The translations under genes were made by a program, and so were the position numbers. A stretch of DNA of 64,000 bases, from assembly GCA_900314745.1 (NCBI GenBank), contig OMWK01000002.1, positions 62,001-126,000 on the forward strand. The letters run 5' to 3'. Below the pieces are notes generated by a model. It was not told the origin of the DNA and made no database searches. It saw only the letters and a list, made by a program, of their open reading frames with translations. Source of the DNA: an uncultured Eubacteriales bacterium (GTDB lineage: Bacteria > Bacillota > Clostridia > Saccharofermentanales > Saccharofermentanaceae). Numbering within the stretch: the first letter of the stretch is position 1; every line of letters begins with the position of its first letter. This document shows, piece by piece, positions 35,228 through 44,297 of the stretch.

Positions 35228-36918
35228 AAGTTAAGAAACTCGCTGCAGGAGAACGCTACCTGCTTGATAATGTTGATATCGAAAGGACTCGTTAAGTCCG
35301 ACTTCTCAAGAAGCTTAAGGAATGTATCTGTACCGCCGAGCGAACAGAGCTTGTTGTATTTGATGAGTGCGATCTTCATATCCTCTCTGGATATATTCCA
35401 AAGCTGCAGCGCACAGATATGAGCGAGGCAGTAATCAATATAGTAGAAAGGCGAAGTGAAGATATGATCCTTCTTCATCCATGCGCCGCCCATTGCGTGG
35501 AACGGATGGTCCTCATCGTACTTTATGAACGGCTGATACTTCTCCTCGAGTTCCTTCCATACTTTATGTCTCTCATCGGGAGTAAGCTCCGGATTATCGT
35601 AGACGATATGCTGGAATTCATCCACCATGCAGCCGTACGGAAGGAACAGCAGAGCCTGAGTCATGTGAAGCTCCCTGTACTGCTCGGCCTTGTCGCCGTA
35701 GAACATCTCCATGAAAGGATATGACATGAATTCCATTGCAGTTGAATGTATCTCGCATGCTTCAAGTGTCGGAGCAAGGCACTCGGAGAAAGGCGATACG
35801 TCAGCACTCTGTATTGCAGCATAGGCATGTCCGCCCTCGTGAACGATGGTAGCTACATCATCAGCCGTACCGTTGGCGTTCATGAATATGAAGGGAATCG
35901 CATAGCCGTCAAGATACATGCAGTATCCGCCGGTCGACTTATTCTCTCTAGTAATAAGATCAGTAAAACCGTGCTCTGATAATACTTCCAGGAAGCTCGG
36001 GCTGTTGTCGAATATCTTGGCGAAGAAATCGCCTGCAACGTCACCTAAGCTGACCCCGGGAATAATCGGAACAGGATTACCGTTCTTAAAAAGTGTGGGC
36101 AGGTCGTAGAACATCAGCTCATCGACTTCGAGCCTTTCCTTCTGAAGTTTTCTTATCTGAACCGTCAGCGGAACGATATACTTAAGAACAGCCTCTCTGA
36201 ACGCTGCCACGTCTTCGGGATTATAGTCATAACGCTCCATGATCTTATAGCCGAGTTCTGTATAAGACTTGAAGCCGAGCTTACGTGCAATGCCGGTCCT
36301 GATCCTGACCATGTCATCAAATATCTTATCGAAGGTCTCCTTCTTGCCCATGTAGTACTCATCGAGAGCTTTATGGGCATCAATGCGGGTCTGCCTTCTT
36401 GTTGATTCAAGATAAACGGAAAGCTGGCTCAGATTGACTTTGTTCCCTTCGAATTCAATCTCGGCCTCCGACTTGATCTGTGCGTAATCATTCTGAAGAG
36501 AAGACTCCTCGGCATAATCATCGATAACCTCAGGAGATATCGTCTGCTTAAGGTTAAGTGCCTTACGGAATATCATGTCTCCGTACTTCTCCTTAAGTGC
36601 ATCGGCACAGGGGCAGTTGACCATAACGGTAAGCATAGCGGAAGACAGCTCGCTTAACTCGGCTGAAGCCTGATCAAAATACTCGAGTTCATCCGTATAG
36701 AATTCATTGGAAGTATCGAGGTCATGCAGTATATTGCAAAGTTCGTACTGTGTGTTGAAGCCTATTGTAAGCTTCTCGTATTCCATGAGGATATCCGACG
36801 CCTGATTGACATCCTGAGCTGTCATGAGCTTAAGTCTCAAGCTCTTGAACTTCTCGGAGATCTCATCAACGTTAGGTCTTACATACTGTATTTCCTTAAA
36901 ATCAGGCATCTTATCCAT
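35224..36918 (-). CDS. M3 family oligoendopeptidase (PepF-like)
   Basis: Cytosolic zinc peptidase that trims short peptides. The zinc motif HEGGHAYA with the downstream glutamate in TLEACEIHSTAMEF is present, along with the C-terminal SPFYYIDYCLAHICALQLW segment typical of M3B peptidases. The length of 564 residues is normal and there is no signal peptide. It lies four bases after argS and overlaps the methyltransferase gene by four bases. Confidence 0.93.
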   Translation of the reverse strand: MDKMPDFKEIQYVRPNVDEISEKFKSLRLKLMTAQDVNQASDILMEYEKLTIGFNTQYELCNILHDLDTSNEFYTDELEYFDQASAELSELSSAMLTVMVNCPCADALKEKYGDMIFRKALNLKQTISPEVIDDYAEESSLQNDYAQIKSEAEIEFEGNKVNLSQLSVYLESTRRQTRIDAHKALDEYYMGKKETFDKIFDDMVRIRTGIARKLGFKSYTELGYKIMERYDYNPEDVAAFREAVLKYIVPLTVQIRKLQKERLEVDELMFYDLPTLFKNGNPVPIIPGVSLGDVAGDFFAKIFDNSPSFLEVLSEHGFTDLITRENKSTGGYCMYLDGYAIPFIFMNANGTADDVATIVHEGGHAYAAIQSADVSPFSECLAPTLEACEIHSTAMEFMSYPFMEMFYGDKAEQYRELHMTQALLFLPYGCMVDEFQHIVYDNPELTPDERHKVWKELEEKYQPFIKYDEDHPFHAMGGAWMKKDHIFTSPFYYIDYCLAHICALQLWNISREDMKIALIKYNKLCSLGGTDTFLKLLEKSDLTSPFDINIIKQVAFSCSEFLNL

Positions 36919-36922
36919 GAAA

Positions 36923-38656
36923 TCACATCCTCTCTACCGTCTCGATGCCGAGAAGATTGAGTCCGGACTTAAGAACGTTGCCGACTGCCTCACAAAGCGC
37001 AAGCCTTGCCTCGGAATCCTTAACGTCTACATCCTCTCCAAGGATTCTGCAGTTATTGTAGAAGGAGTTGAATGCGGAAGCCGTCTCGAAAAGCTTTCTG
37101 GAAATAACGAAAGGCTCATTGATGGCCGCTGCCTTCTTAACTTCACCCTCGAAGCCCGAGAGCTCACTTATAACCTCATAAGCATCGTCACCCGTCAAGG
37201 TTCCGATGACATCAGCCTCGCGGGAAGCCTTTATGCCTGCGGCATCAGCCTTTCGGAGTATGGAACGGATTCTCGCATAAGTGTACATGAGATAAGGCGC
37301 AGAGTTGCCGTTAAAGTTAAGCATCTCCTCCCAGGAGAAGATGATGTCCTTCTCCCTGCCGGACTTGACATAAGTATAGATAACAGCACCGAGACCGACC
37401 TTCTCGGCAATCTCGTTGATCTCCTCCTCGCTCATGTCCTGGCCGCGAAGCTTCGCATTCTCGACGATAACCTCACGTGTCTTGTCCACAGCAGCATCGA
37501 GCAAGTCCTCGAGAAGAACGATATTGCCCTCTCTTGTTGAGAAAGCCATGTCCTTGAACTTAACGAGACCGAATCCTACGTGAACGCAGTCATCCGCGAA
37601 GTCGTAGCCGGCCTTCTTAAGCACGGAGAACACCTGTCTGAAATGCAGAGCCTGAGGTGTTCCTACGACGTAGATGTTCTTGTTGAAGTTGTAAGTCTCT
37701 TTCCTGTAAAGAACGGCTGCGATGTCTCTTGAAGCGTAGATGGTCGTACCGTCGCTTTTAAGAATGATGCAGGGCGGCAGATTGTACTCATCAAGCTTAA
37801 CTACCTGAGCACCCTCACTCTCCTCGAGAAGTCCCTTCTGCTTAAGCATGTCAACTACGGCAGGGATCCTGTCGCTGTAGAAGGACTCGCCGTTATAGTT
37901 ATCGAAGGATACTCCCATACGGTCGTAGAGCTTATTGAATACAACAAGGGACATATCCCTGAACTTCTGCCAGAGTGCAACTTCCTCGGGACAGCCGTCC
38001 TCAAGCTTCTTGAAGTTCTCCCTCGCCTTATCGTCAAGAGACGGATCCTTCTTGGCTTCCTCGTGGAACTTAACGTAGATCCTGAGAAGCTCGGTAATTG
38101 GATCCTCATCAAGAGCCTTCTCGTCACCCCAGAGCCTGTAAGCCGTGATGAGCTTACCGAACTGTGTGCCGTAATCGCCGAGATGGTTCATTCTGATGAC
38201 GTTATATCCTAATCTGTCGTAGATGCGGGACAGTGAATTACCGAGGATAGTCGTAAAAGCATGTCCTACGTGGAAAGGCTTCGCGATATTGGGCGAAGAG
38301 AACTCGATGATGATATTCTGTCCTTCGCCTTCCTTGGAAGCGCCGAACTTATCTCCTGCTTCATTGATCCTTGAGACAGTATCAGCAGCATACCTGGATC
38401 TGTCGACGTAGAAATTAAGATACGGACCTGCGTTCTTGACGTTGAACATGCCGCCGTAAGTAAGTGAAGCGTCTCCCGCTAGGTCTGCCGATATCATGGC
38501 AGGAGCCTTATGCAGACTCTTCGCAAGGATAAAGCAGGGAAAAGCAAAATCTCCCAGATCCTTCTGCGGAGGGATCTCGATGAGCTTATAAACCTGCTCA
38601 ACATCAAGTTCTGTCACTTTTGCTATATTTTCTGCGATAACGGACTTGTAATCCAT
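36923..38656 (-). CDS. argS: Arginyl-tRNA synthetase
   Basis: Class I synthetase for arginine. The HIGH-equivalent HVGH appears in EFSSPNIAKPFHVGHAFTTI, preceded by an N-terminal tRNA-binding domain (1 to about 110). The anticodon-binding C-terminal domain contains NSAPYLMYTYARIRSIL and ends with LNLLGIETVERM. At 577 residues it is full length. It is the first gene of the argS-pepF-rsmF-rdgB-ACT-hom run and is divergent from the MraY-like gene across an 88-base promoter region. Confidence 0.96.
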   Translation of the reverse strand: MDYKSVIAENIAKVTELDVEQVYKLIEIPPQKDLGDFAFPCFILAKSLHKAPAMISADLAGDASLTYGGMFNVKNAGPYLNFYVDRSRYAADTVSRINEAGDKFGASKEGEGQNIIIEFSSPNIAKPFHVGHAFTTILGNSLSRIYDRLGYNVIRMNHLGDYGTQFGKLITAYRLWGDEKALDEDPITELLRIYVKFHEEAKKDPSLDDKARENFKKLEDGCPEEVALWQKFRDMSLVVFNKLYDRMGVSFDNYNGESFYSDRIPAVVDMLKQKGLLEESEGAQVVKLDEYNLPPCIILKSDGTTIYASRDIAAVLYRKETYNFNKNIYVVGTPQALHFRQVFSVLKKAGYDFADDCVHVGFGLVKFKDMAFSTREGNIVLLEDLLDAAVDKTREVIVENAKLRGQDMSEEEINEIAEKVGLGAVIYTYVKSGREKDIIFSWEEMLNFNGNSAPYLMYTYARIRSILRKADAAGIKASREADVIGTLTGDDAYEVISELSGFEGEVKKAAAINEPFVISRKLFETASAFNSFYNNCRILGEDVDVKDSEARLALCEAVGNVLKSGLNLLGIETVERM

Positions 38657-38684
38657 AGAATGCCCCCAAATCTTCGTGAATAGA

Positions 38685-38713
38685 TAGAAATTATATCAGA
38701 TTACAAGTATAAT
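38685..38713 (+). promoter_or_regulatory. Promoter of the MraY-like gene
   Basis: TAGAAA (38685-38690), a 17-base spacer, and a perfect TATAAT (38708-38713), 31 bases before the ATG at 38745. A GAGG ribosome site lies between. It overlaps the divergent argS promoter. Confidence 0.55.
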
Positions 38714-38720
38714 TACACAA
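38690..38720 (-). promoter_or_regulatory. Promoter of the argS operon
   Basis: On the minus strand a perfect TATAAT (38695-38690) lies 33 bases before the argS ATG. The best -35 (TTGTGT, 38720-38715) has a long 19-base spacer, so the -35 is uncertain. Confidence 0.45.
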
Positions 38721-38744
38721 GTTTATAGAGGTACTGAGGTAACA

Positions 38745-39716
38745 ATGTCTGATCTTACCAGATTTTTAATAGCATGCTTATCAGGCGGGGCGCTTACTTT
38801 CCTCGCGCTATACTTCCTTCCGTTCGGCAAGAGCCTTCTCGGCCACGACCGCGGACGTAAGTATGTTGAGGGTTCCGAAGTTAACATAGGCAAGCCCACA
38901 GGCGTAGGTATCTACTTTACCCTCATATTCGTTCTCGTCGCAGGTCTTTTAAGCACTGAAGGCGCCGGCATGATACTCATGCTCATCTTAACCTTCCTGA
39001 TGTCATTCATCGGCTTCCTCGACGACCGATCCAAGTCTCCCTGGGGCGAATACTCCAAGGGCATACTCGACATTGTCGTTTCCTTACTCGGAAGCATGGT
39101 ATTCATAAGATTCTTCGGAAATGAGGTTCATCTGTCATTCCTGAAGGAATCCTTAATCCTGAACCCCATTGTTTACATGATACTCGGAACAATTCTGTTC
39201 ATAGTATCCATCAACGCCACAAACGCCACGGACGGCGTAGACGGATTATCCGGAACTATTACCGTTCTTACTCTTGCTACACTGATGCTTGCAGCAAAGT
39301 TCAACGGACTTCTTACTATATCGAAGGCGATTCCCGGATGTGCTCTCATCATCATCATCCTGGTCTATCTTTGCTTCAATCACTATCCTTCCAAGATGCT
39401 CATGGGAGACGCGGGATCAAGATCAATAGGATTCTTCATCGCTTTCTACTTCATGTATCTTAAGTTGCCGTTCTCTTACCTCATCATCTGTCTTCCCTTC
39501 CTTATCGACGGCGGACTTTCCATCCTTAAGATCACCATAGGAAGACTTACAAAGAAGAAGATCATCATTTTGCCCAAGCTTATTACTCCGGTACACGATC
39601 ACCTCAAGAAGAAGGCCGGATTCTCCGTACCGAAGACATGGGCAGTCATCTGCCTTTGTGCACTTATCATTGATATCGTTTATCTTACGGCTGTTCTTAT
39701 CTTAAACAGGATCTGA
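38745..39716 (+). CDS. mraY: Divergent MraY-like phospho-N-acetylmuramoyl-pentapeptide transferase
   Basis: Polytopic membrane enzyme of the MraY/WecA superfamily, which attaches sugar-1-phosphates to undecaprenyl phosphate. Motifs: IGKPTGVGIYFTL, FLDDRSKSPWGEYSK, NATNATDGVDGLSGTI, and LMGDAGSRSIGFFIA. The C-terminal histidine motif is TPVHDHLKKKAG where standard MraY has HHHFE. At 323 residues with about ten membrane segments it fits MraY in size. It stands alone, away from a mur gene cluster. It could be the peptidoglycan enzyme or a related lipid-carrier transferase; MraY is the more likely because of the GKPTxxG and HDH motifs. Confidence 0.8.
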   Translation: MSDLTRFLIACLSGGALTFLALYFLPFGKSLLGHDRGRKYVEGSEVNIGKPTGVGIYFTLIFVLVAGLLSTEGAGMILMLILTFLMSFIGFLDDRSKSPWGEYSKGILDIVVSLLGSMVFIRFFGNEVHLSFLKESLILNPIVYMILGTILFIVSINATNATDGVDGLSGTITVLTLATLMLAAKFNGLLTISKAIPGCALIIIILVYLCFNHYPSKMLMGDAGSRSIGFFIAFYFMYLKLPFSYLIICLPFLIDGGLSILKITIGRLTKKKIIILPKLITPVHDHLKKKAGFSVPKTWAVICLCALIIDIVYLTAVLILNRI

Positions 39717-39718
39717 TA

Positions 39719-40144
39719 TCAGGCGTCTTCCGAATTAAGACAATCCTTGCACAAACCCTTAATGATCAATGAGACGGAGTCGATTCTGGTCCCGTCAGGA
39801 AGTTCAGGCGTAAAATCCTTATTGCATGACACGTCCATTATCCTGCCGCAGCACTTGCAGAAGAAATGTCCGTGGAAATCAACAACACCGTCGTAATGCT
39901 TCTGTCCGTCAGGTGAGATTATCTCATTGACGAGCCCCACTTCGGCAAGCTTCATCGTTACGTTATAAACTGAGGCGAGCGACAGGGAATCATCTTTATC
40001 CTTCAATCCCCTGTAGATATCATCACACGTCGGATGCGTCCTGTTTGCCATGAGATACTCATAAACACGAATACGCGGACCGGTGACACGCACCCCCGCC
40101 TCTCTTAATTTATCCTGGGCCGTTAACTCAGTATTGTTTTTCAT
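39719..40144 (-). CDS. perR: PerR-type peroxide-sensing Fur-family repressor
   Basis: A 141-residue Fur-family regulator. The regulatory-metal ligands of Bacillus PerR fall at identical numbers: His37, Asp85, His91, His93 and Asp104. The structural-zinc cysteines are Cys96 and Cys99 (CKCC) and Cys132 and Cys135 (CKDC). His37 and His91 are the residues oxidised by peroxide in PerR. The DNA-binding region is in the first 80 residues (SLASVYNVTMKLAEVGLV). Its own promoter carries a near-perfect PerR box, consistent with autoregulation. It converges on the MraY-like gene with two bases between. The start has no ribosome site and may be leaderless. Confidence 0.9.
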   Translation of the reverse strand: MKNNTELTAQDKLREAGVRVTGPRIRVYEYLMANRTHPTCDDIYRGLKDKDDSLSLASVYNVTMKLAEVGLVNEIISPDGQKHYDGVVDFHGHFFCKCCGRIMDVSCNKDFTPELPDGTRIDSVSLIIKGLCKDCLNSEDA

Positions 40145-40151
40145 AAGACAA

Positions 40152-40179
40152 ATTATAATGATTCTAAATTAAAATACAA
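40152..40179 (-). promoter_or_regulatory. perR promoter with -10 seven bases from the ATG
   Basis: On the minus strand TTGTAT (40179-40174), a 16-base spacer, and a perfect TATAAT (40157-40152). Only seven bases separate it from the ATG at 40144, and they hold no ribosome site, so the mRNA should start at or beside the start codon. Confidence 0.55.
40153..40167. promoter_or_regulatory. PerR box overlapping the perR -10
   Basis: TTATAATGATTCTAA matches the known PerR operator TTATAATnATTATAA at all defined positions but one. It overlaps the perR -10 hexamer, so bound PerR would block its own transcription. Confidence 0.7.
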
Positions 40180-40780
40180 GACACAAAAAGAAATCTTTCA
40201 CTCTCGCGAGGTACTCTCTTGCCGAGTAATAAGGCTGAGCCACAAATGTGTGACCGGTGGCTATTACGCCCACGCAGTCGATGCCGTAGTTTCTCGCGAG
40301 ATACACGGCTCTGCTTAAGTGGTACTTCTGTGTGACTATGACGGCATCCCTCACGTCATAAAGCCTCGCGGCGCGCTCCATGGTCTCCGACGTCGAGAGT
40401 CCCAAGTCATCGACAAAGATCACGTCTTCAGAAATACCGTGCTCAAGCATGTATGTCTTCATTACCGCGACTTCGTTATAATCATCTACCCTGTGGTCAC
40501 CGCTTAGAAGAATCCTGTCGGCAGCACCTGATTCGTAAAGTCTGATTGCTGTATCCAGTCTGTCAACCATAAGATCCGTCGGAATACTGTTATCAACGAT
40601 TCCGCATCCGAGAACTATAATGCAGTCATAATGGCCTTCAAAATCCTCATAATCCTTGACCGCACTTCTGGTTGACAGAATCACGACGGCATTAATTACC
40701 GCCGTAAACACTGCAATTATTATGGCTGTCAGAATAATTATCTTAATGAGTTTCTTCGCTATTGTTTTGATTCTGCTCAT
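40169..40780 (-). CDS. SanA/YdcF/ElyC-family (DUF218) membrane-anchored protein
   Basis: One N-terminal membrane helix (about 10-35) precedes the DUF218 domain: DCIIVLGCGIVDN, MVDRLDTAIRLYESGAADRILLSG, VDDLGLSTSETMERAARL, VIVTQKYHLSRAVYLARN. At 203 residues it matches the SanA group. These proteins influence envelope permeability and drug sensitivity by unknown means. The start of the gene overlaps the end of the small membrane-protein gene upstream by 38 bases, unusually long, but the ATG at 40780 is the one that supplies the membrane helix. Confidence 0.88.
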   Translation of the reverse strand: MSRIKTIAKKLIKIIILTAIIIAVFTAVINAVVILSTRSAVKDYEDFEGHYDCIIVLGCGIVDNSIPTDLMVDRLDTAIRLYESGAADRILLSGDHRVDDYNEVAVMKTYMLEHGISEDVIFVDDLGLSTSETMERAARLYDVRDAVIVTQKYHLSRAVYLARNYGIDCVGVIATGHTFVAQPYYSAREYLARVKDFFLCLVF

Positions 40781-41060
40781 AGTTTTGGGCCTTAGTGGCT
40801 ACAAGATTAAGCATCAGCACTGTAAATATGAATACCAGAAATATCAGTCCCTGCGATATCAAAGAGAATGACACCGGCATATCGCGAAGTACGATGCAGA
40901 TTATCAGAATTAATACTGTACCTGACAGGTATATGCCTTCCGTGGCAACAAAGAACTTCCTGAAGCGCTTCACTGTCTCAAGCTTTATAAACAGCATCAC
41001 CAAAAGAAGCGCAACGGCAAATGCCACAAAGCACAAAGACACCAGTATCGCTGATGTCAT
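40743..41060 (-). CDS. Small three-helix membrane protein, unknown
   Basis: A 105-residue protein with three hydrophobic segments (about 3-24, 41-60 and 67-90) and a polar, Asn/Gln/Glu-rich C-terminal tail. No family is recognised with confidence. It overlaps coaE by four bases (ATGA) upstream and the SanA gene by 38 bases downstream, so it is embedded in the polA-coaE run. Overlaps on both sides and clear membrane segments support it being a real gene. Confidence 0.65.
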   Translation of the reverse strand: MTSAILVSLCFVAFAVALLLVMLFIKLETVKRFRKFFVATEGIYLSGTVLILIICIVLRDMPVSFSLISQGLIFLVFIFTVLMLNLVATKAQNYEQNQNNSEETH

Positions 41061-41665
41061 ACCCTGATACCTCTCTCGTTAAGCTCGGACTTGATAAGAT
41101 CCTCTATCTTCCCGTTAAGTTCATCGACAGTTCCGGAATTATCGATCACATGATCTCCAAGCGCCGCATATTCATCATTAGTCATCTGTACGGCTATCCT
41201 TCTCAATGCATCTTCCTTGCTCATTCCTCTGTCAAGAAGTCTTTGAAGCCTGATGTGATCCTCACATGTAACTGCCCAGATCTGATCGCAGTGATCTACA
41301 AAGCCCTTATTAACCGGAATCGGCACATCAAGAACGACAAGCTTGGTCTTAAGCTTCTTCTGTTCCTCAAGCACCTTGTCCATCACGATGAACACATGCT
41401 TATGAATAATCGAGGAAAGCTGATCAAGTTTCCTGTTATCCTTGAACACGACATCGGCCATGTACTTTCTGTTAAGACTCCTGTCGGCATTGATAGCCTT
41501 GGATCCGAACTCTTCCTCTATCTCCGCAATTGCATCGCCTTCAGAAGCCGTAACATCGCGTGAGATCTGATCCGCATCGAGCACGACGATCTCCCTGTCA
41601 CCAAAGTATCTGCTTACAGTGCTCTTACCGCTTCCGATAGGACCGGTTATTCCCAATACAAACAT
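41057..41665 (-). CDS. coaE: Dephospho-CoA kinase
   Basis: Last step of coenzyme A synthesis. The P-loop LGITGPIGSGKSTVSRYF is at the N terminus, followed by VLDADQISRDV, VVLDVPIPVNKGFVDHCDQIWAV, and RLLDRGMSKEDALRRI. The 202-residue length is normal. It starts one base after the polA stop, a very common pairing in Bacillota. Confidence 0.95.
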   Translation of the reverse strand: MFVLGITGPIGSGKSTVSRYFGDREIVVLDADQISRDVTASEGDAIAEIEEEFGSKAINADRSLNRKYMADVVFKDNRKLDQLSSIIHKHVFIVMDKVLEEQKKLKTKLVVLDVPIPVNKGFVDHCDQIWAVTCEDHIRLQRLLDRGMSKEDALRRIAVQMTNDEYAALGDHVIDNSGTVDELNGKIEDLIKSELNERGIRV

Positions 41666-41666
41666 C

Positions 41667-44297
41667 CTATTTTGCCTCCAGCCAATTGCTTCCGGTGCCT
41701 ACCTCTGACACGAGAGGTACGGCGAGTTCAGCCGCTGACTCCATTTCTTTCTTAAGTATCGAGGAAACAAGTTCTTCCTTGCCCTTATCGCACTCGACTA
41801 TAAGTTCATCGTGAACCTGCATAATGAGCTTGCTCTCGGGAACCTGCTCCTTGAGAGCCTTATAGACCCTGTTCATCGCGATCTTGATGATATCGGCCGC
41901 CGTTCCCTGAACAGGAGTATTCATCGCGGCACGAAGTCCGAAGTTTCTTAAGTTTCTGTTAGGCGACTTAAGTTCGGTAAGGATTCTCTTCCTGCCGTAG
42001 AGCGTCGTAACAAAACCATCCTCCTCGCCCTTCTTCTTAAGGCCGTCCAGATATGAAGTGATCTTCGGGAACTGCTCTCCGTATGATTTGATAAGGTCTC
42101 CCGCTTCCCTGAATGAGATGCCGAGATCCGTGGACAAACCGAAGTCGGATACGCCGTACACAATACTGAAATTAACTGTCTTCGCGGCAGCACGCTGCTC
42201 CGACGTTACTTCATCCTCGGGAACGCCGAAGACCTTGGAAGCCGTCCTTCTGTGTATGTCCTCACCGTGGAGGAACGCCTCCGTCATTACCTCATCTCCT
42301 GACATCGCTGCAAGAAGTCTAAGCTCTATCTGTGAATAATCGGCATCGACCAGTACCTTACCCTCGGGTGCCGTGAAGCACTCTCTTATCCTCGCGCCTT
42401 CCTCACTCCTTACGGGAATGTTCTGAAGGTTTGGATCTACAGAGGAAAGCCTTCCTGTATTGGTCATGGCCTGAGTAAACGTCGTATGTATGCGCCCGTC
42501 TTCCTTAATCTTCGGAAGAAGTCCCGCGGCATAGGTAGAATCGAGCTTGGATATGGCCCTCCACTCAAGTATCTTGGGAACTGCAGGGTGGAAATCGGCA
42601 ATCCTGTTAAGCTCATCTGCGGATGTGGAGTAAACACCCGTCTTGCCCTTCTTGCCGTGAGGAAGATTAAGCTTATCCGCGTCGAAAAGCACTTCTGACA
42701 GCTGCTTGGGGGAGCCGATATTAAACTCGATACCCGTTAATTCGTGTATCTCGTCCTCAAGCTCCTTAAGCCTTGAAGTAAACTCGGAATGAAGAGACTT
42801 AAGGCTGTCCATCGATACGTTCATTCCGTTTCTTTCCATCGCATCGAGAGTAACTGTCAGCGGGAATTCTATCTTCGTCAGAAGATCGGTAAGACCTTCC
42901 TCTTCCGCCTTCTTCATCAAGGCCTTTGCGATGCATCTGTTAAGAAGAAGCTTCTGCCCCTTTATCCTCAGTGATTCATTCTCATCCTCCGTATCGAACA
43001 AAGATATCTGTCCTGTCTTCTCTTCTATCGGATAAGGCATCGCGAATGTATTCTCAAAAAGCCTCATGAAATCAGGCGAATTGCCCGAGATCACATTAAG
43101 AACATATCCCATTACCGATGAATCATATACGGCATTAAGCTTAAGCGGGATACGGGAAAGAATCTTGGAATTGATCTTATAATCGTAGGACCTTACAGAT
43201 TCACAAAGATCAAGCGCTTTAAGAGCCTCATCGGGATCCTTTACGTAAAGCGTCGTTCCTTCAAGAAGCAGCACCTTATCCTCCGTAAACCCGACATCTA
43301 TATCGGTTCCCGAAGGATCTCCGTTCTCATCAATAGTAATCGAATCCTTACCCTGATCAAACTCTTCAAGATACGAGGAATAATCCGAACCTTGAGATTC
43401 GAATGTCTGTACCCTCATATCCTCAAGACCGAATTTCTTGATAAGGCTTCGAAGTCCCAAAGAAGCAAGTTTATCATGAAGTCCCTGAGGATCTGCAATA
43501 TCCTTAAATTCAGTCTGCTCAGGCCCGTAAGGAACGGGAACGTCACGAAGGATAGAACAAAGCTTGATGTTCATATCGATAAGCTTCCGGGATTCGCTAA
43601 CGTGCGACCTTAAGGAAGGAGTGAGTTTATCGAGATTATCGAATATGCCGTCTATGCTTCCGTAATCGGCAATAAGCTTAAATGCCGTCTTCTCTCCTAC
43701 CTTCTCAACGCCCTTGATGTTATCGGAATTATCTCCCATCAGAGCCTTAACATATACGAAGACCTCAGGCTTTACATTATATGTCTCCTCGAACATCTCC
43801 CTGTCGAAGAGGACTCTCGGAGGCTTTCCCTTGCCGCTTTGAGGCAGGATGACACTGACATTGTCATCTATGAGCTGGAAGTCATCGTGATCTCCGCTTA
43901 AGATGAAGACCTTGTCGCCCTGATTTGCACCCAGAAGGGACAATGTTCCGATAAGATCATCCGCTTCGTAGCCTTCCATCTCCATGCGCTTAATACCGAT
44001 AAGATCAAGGATCTCCTTGGCTATCGGCATCTGAGCAGACAGTTCCGGCATCATGCCCTTACGCTGAGCCTTGTAGTCGGGATACATCTTGTGACGGAAC
44101 GTCGGTGCCTTAAGGTCAAAAAGCACACATATCTTATCCGGATTGATCTCATCCTTCACACTTAAGAGAGTGTTGAAGAATCCGTTCAAAGCACCCGTGG
44201 GTGTTCCGTCCGGTGCAGTCATAGGAGCTCTTCCTATAACTGCGAAGAAAGCACGGTTGATAATTGAGTTGCCGTCAACAAGAAGAAGTTTACTCAT
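41667..44297 (-). CDS. polA: DNA polymerase I, 3'-5' exonuclease domain apparently inactive
   Basis: The N-terminal 5'-nuclease domain spans 1 to about 290 (LLVDGNSIINRAFFA, YEADDLIGTL, SGDHDDFQLI, GDNSDNIKGV). The family A polymerase domain spans about 480-876, with DYSQIELRLLAAMSGD, the O helix RAAAKTVNFSIVYGVSDFGLS and the catalytic QVHDELIVEC. Between them the 3'-5' exonuclease region (about 330-470) is shortened and lacks the DxE metal motif, so proofreading is probably lost, as in other Bacillota Pol I enzymes. It overlaps the activase fusion gene by eight bases. Confidence 0.95.
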   Translation of the reverse strand: MSKLLLVDGNSIINRAFFAVIGRAPMTAPDGTPTGALNGFFNTLLSVKDEINPDKICVLFDLKAPTFRHKMYPDYKAQRKGMMPELSAQMPIAKEILDLIGIKRMEMEGYEADDLIGTLSLLGANQGDKVFILSGDHDDFQLIDDNVSVILPQSGKGKPPRVLFDREMFEETYNVKPEVFVYVKALMGDNSDNIKGVEKVGEKTAFKLIADYGSIDGIFDNLDKLTPSLRSHVSESRKLIDMNIKLCSILRDVPVPYGPEQTEFKDIADPQGLHDKLASLGLRSLIKKFGLEDMRVQTFESQGSDYSSYLEEFDQGKDSITIDENGDPSGTDIDVGFTEDKVLLLEGTTLYVKDPDEALKALDLCESVRSYDYKINSKILSRIPLKLNAVYDSSVMGYVLNVISGNSPDFMRLFENTFAMPYPIEEKTGQISLFDTEDENESLRIKGQKLLLNRCIAKALMKKAEEEGLTDLLTKIEFPLTVTLDAMERNGMNVSMDSLKSLHSEFTSRLKELEDEIHELTGIEFNIGSPKQLSEVLFDADKLNLPHGKKGKTGVYSTSADELNRIADFHPAVPKILEWRAISKLDSTYAAGLLPKIKEDGRIHTTFTQAMTNTGRLSSVDPNLQNIPVRSEEGARIRECFTAPEGKVLVDADYSQIELRLLAAMSGDEVMTEAFLHGEDIHRRTASKVFGVPEDEVTSEQRAAAKTVNFSIVYGVSDFGLSTDLGISFREAGDLIKSYGEQFPKITSYLDGLKKKGEEDGFVTTLYGRKRILTELKSPNRNLRNFGLRAAMNTPVQGTAADIIKIAMNRVYKALKEQVPESKLIMQVHDELIVECDKGKEELVSSILKKEMESAAELAVPLVSEVGTGSNWLEAK

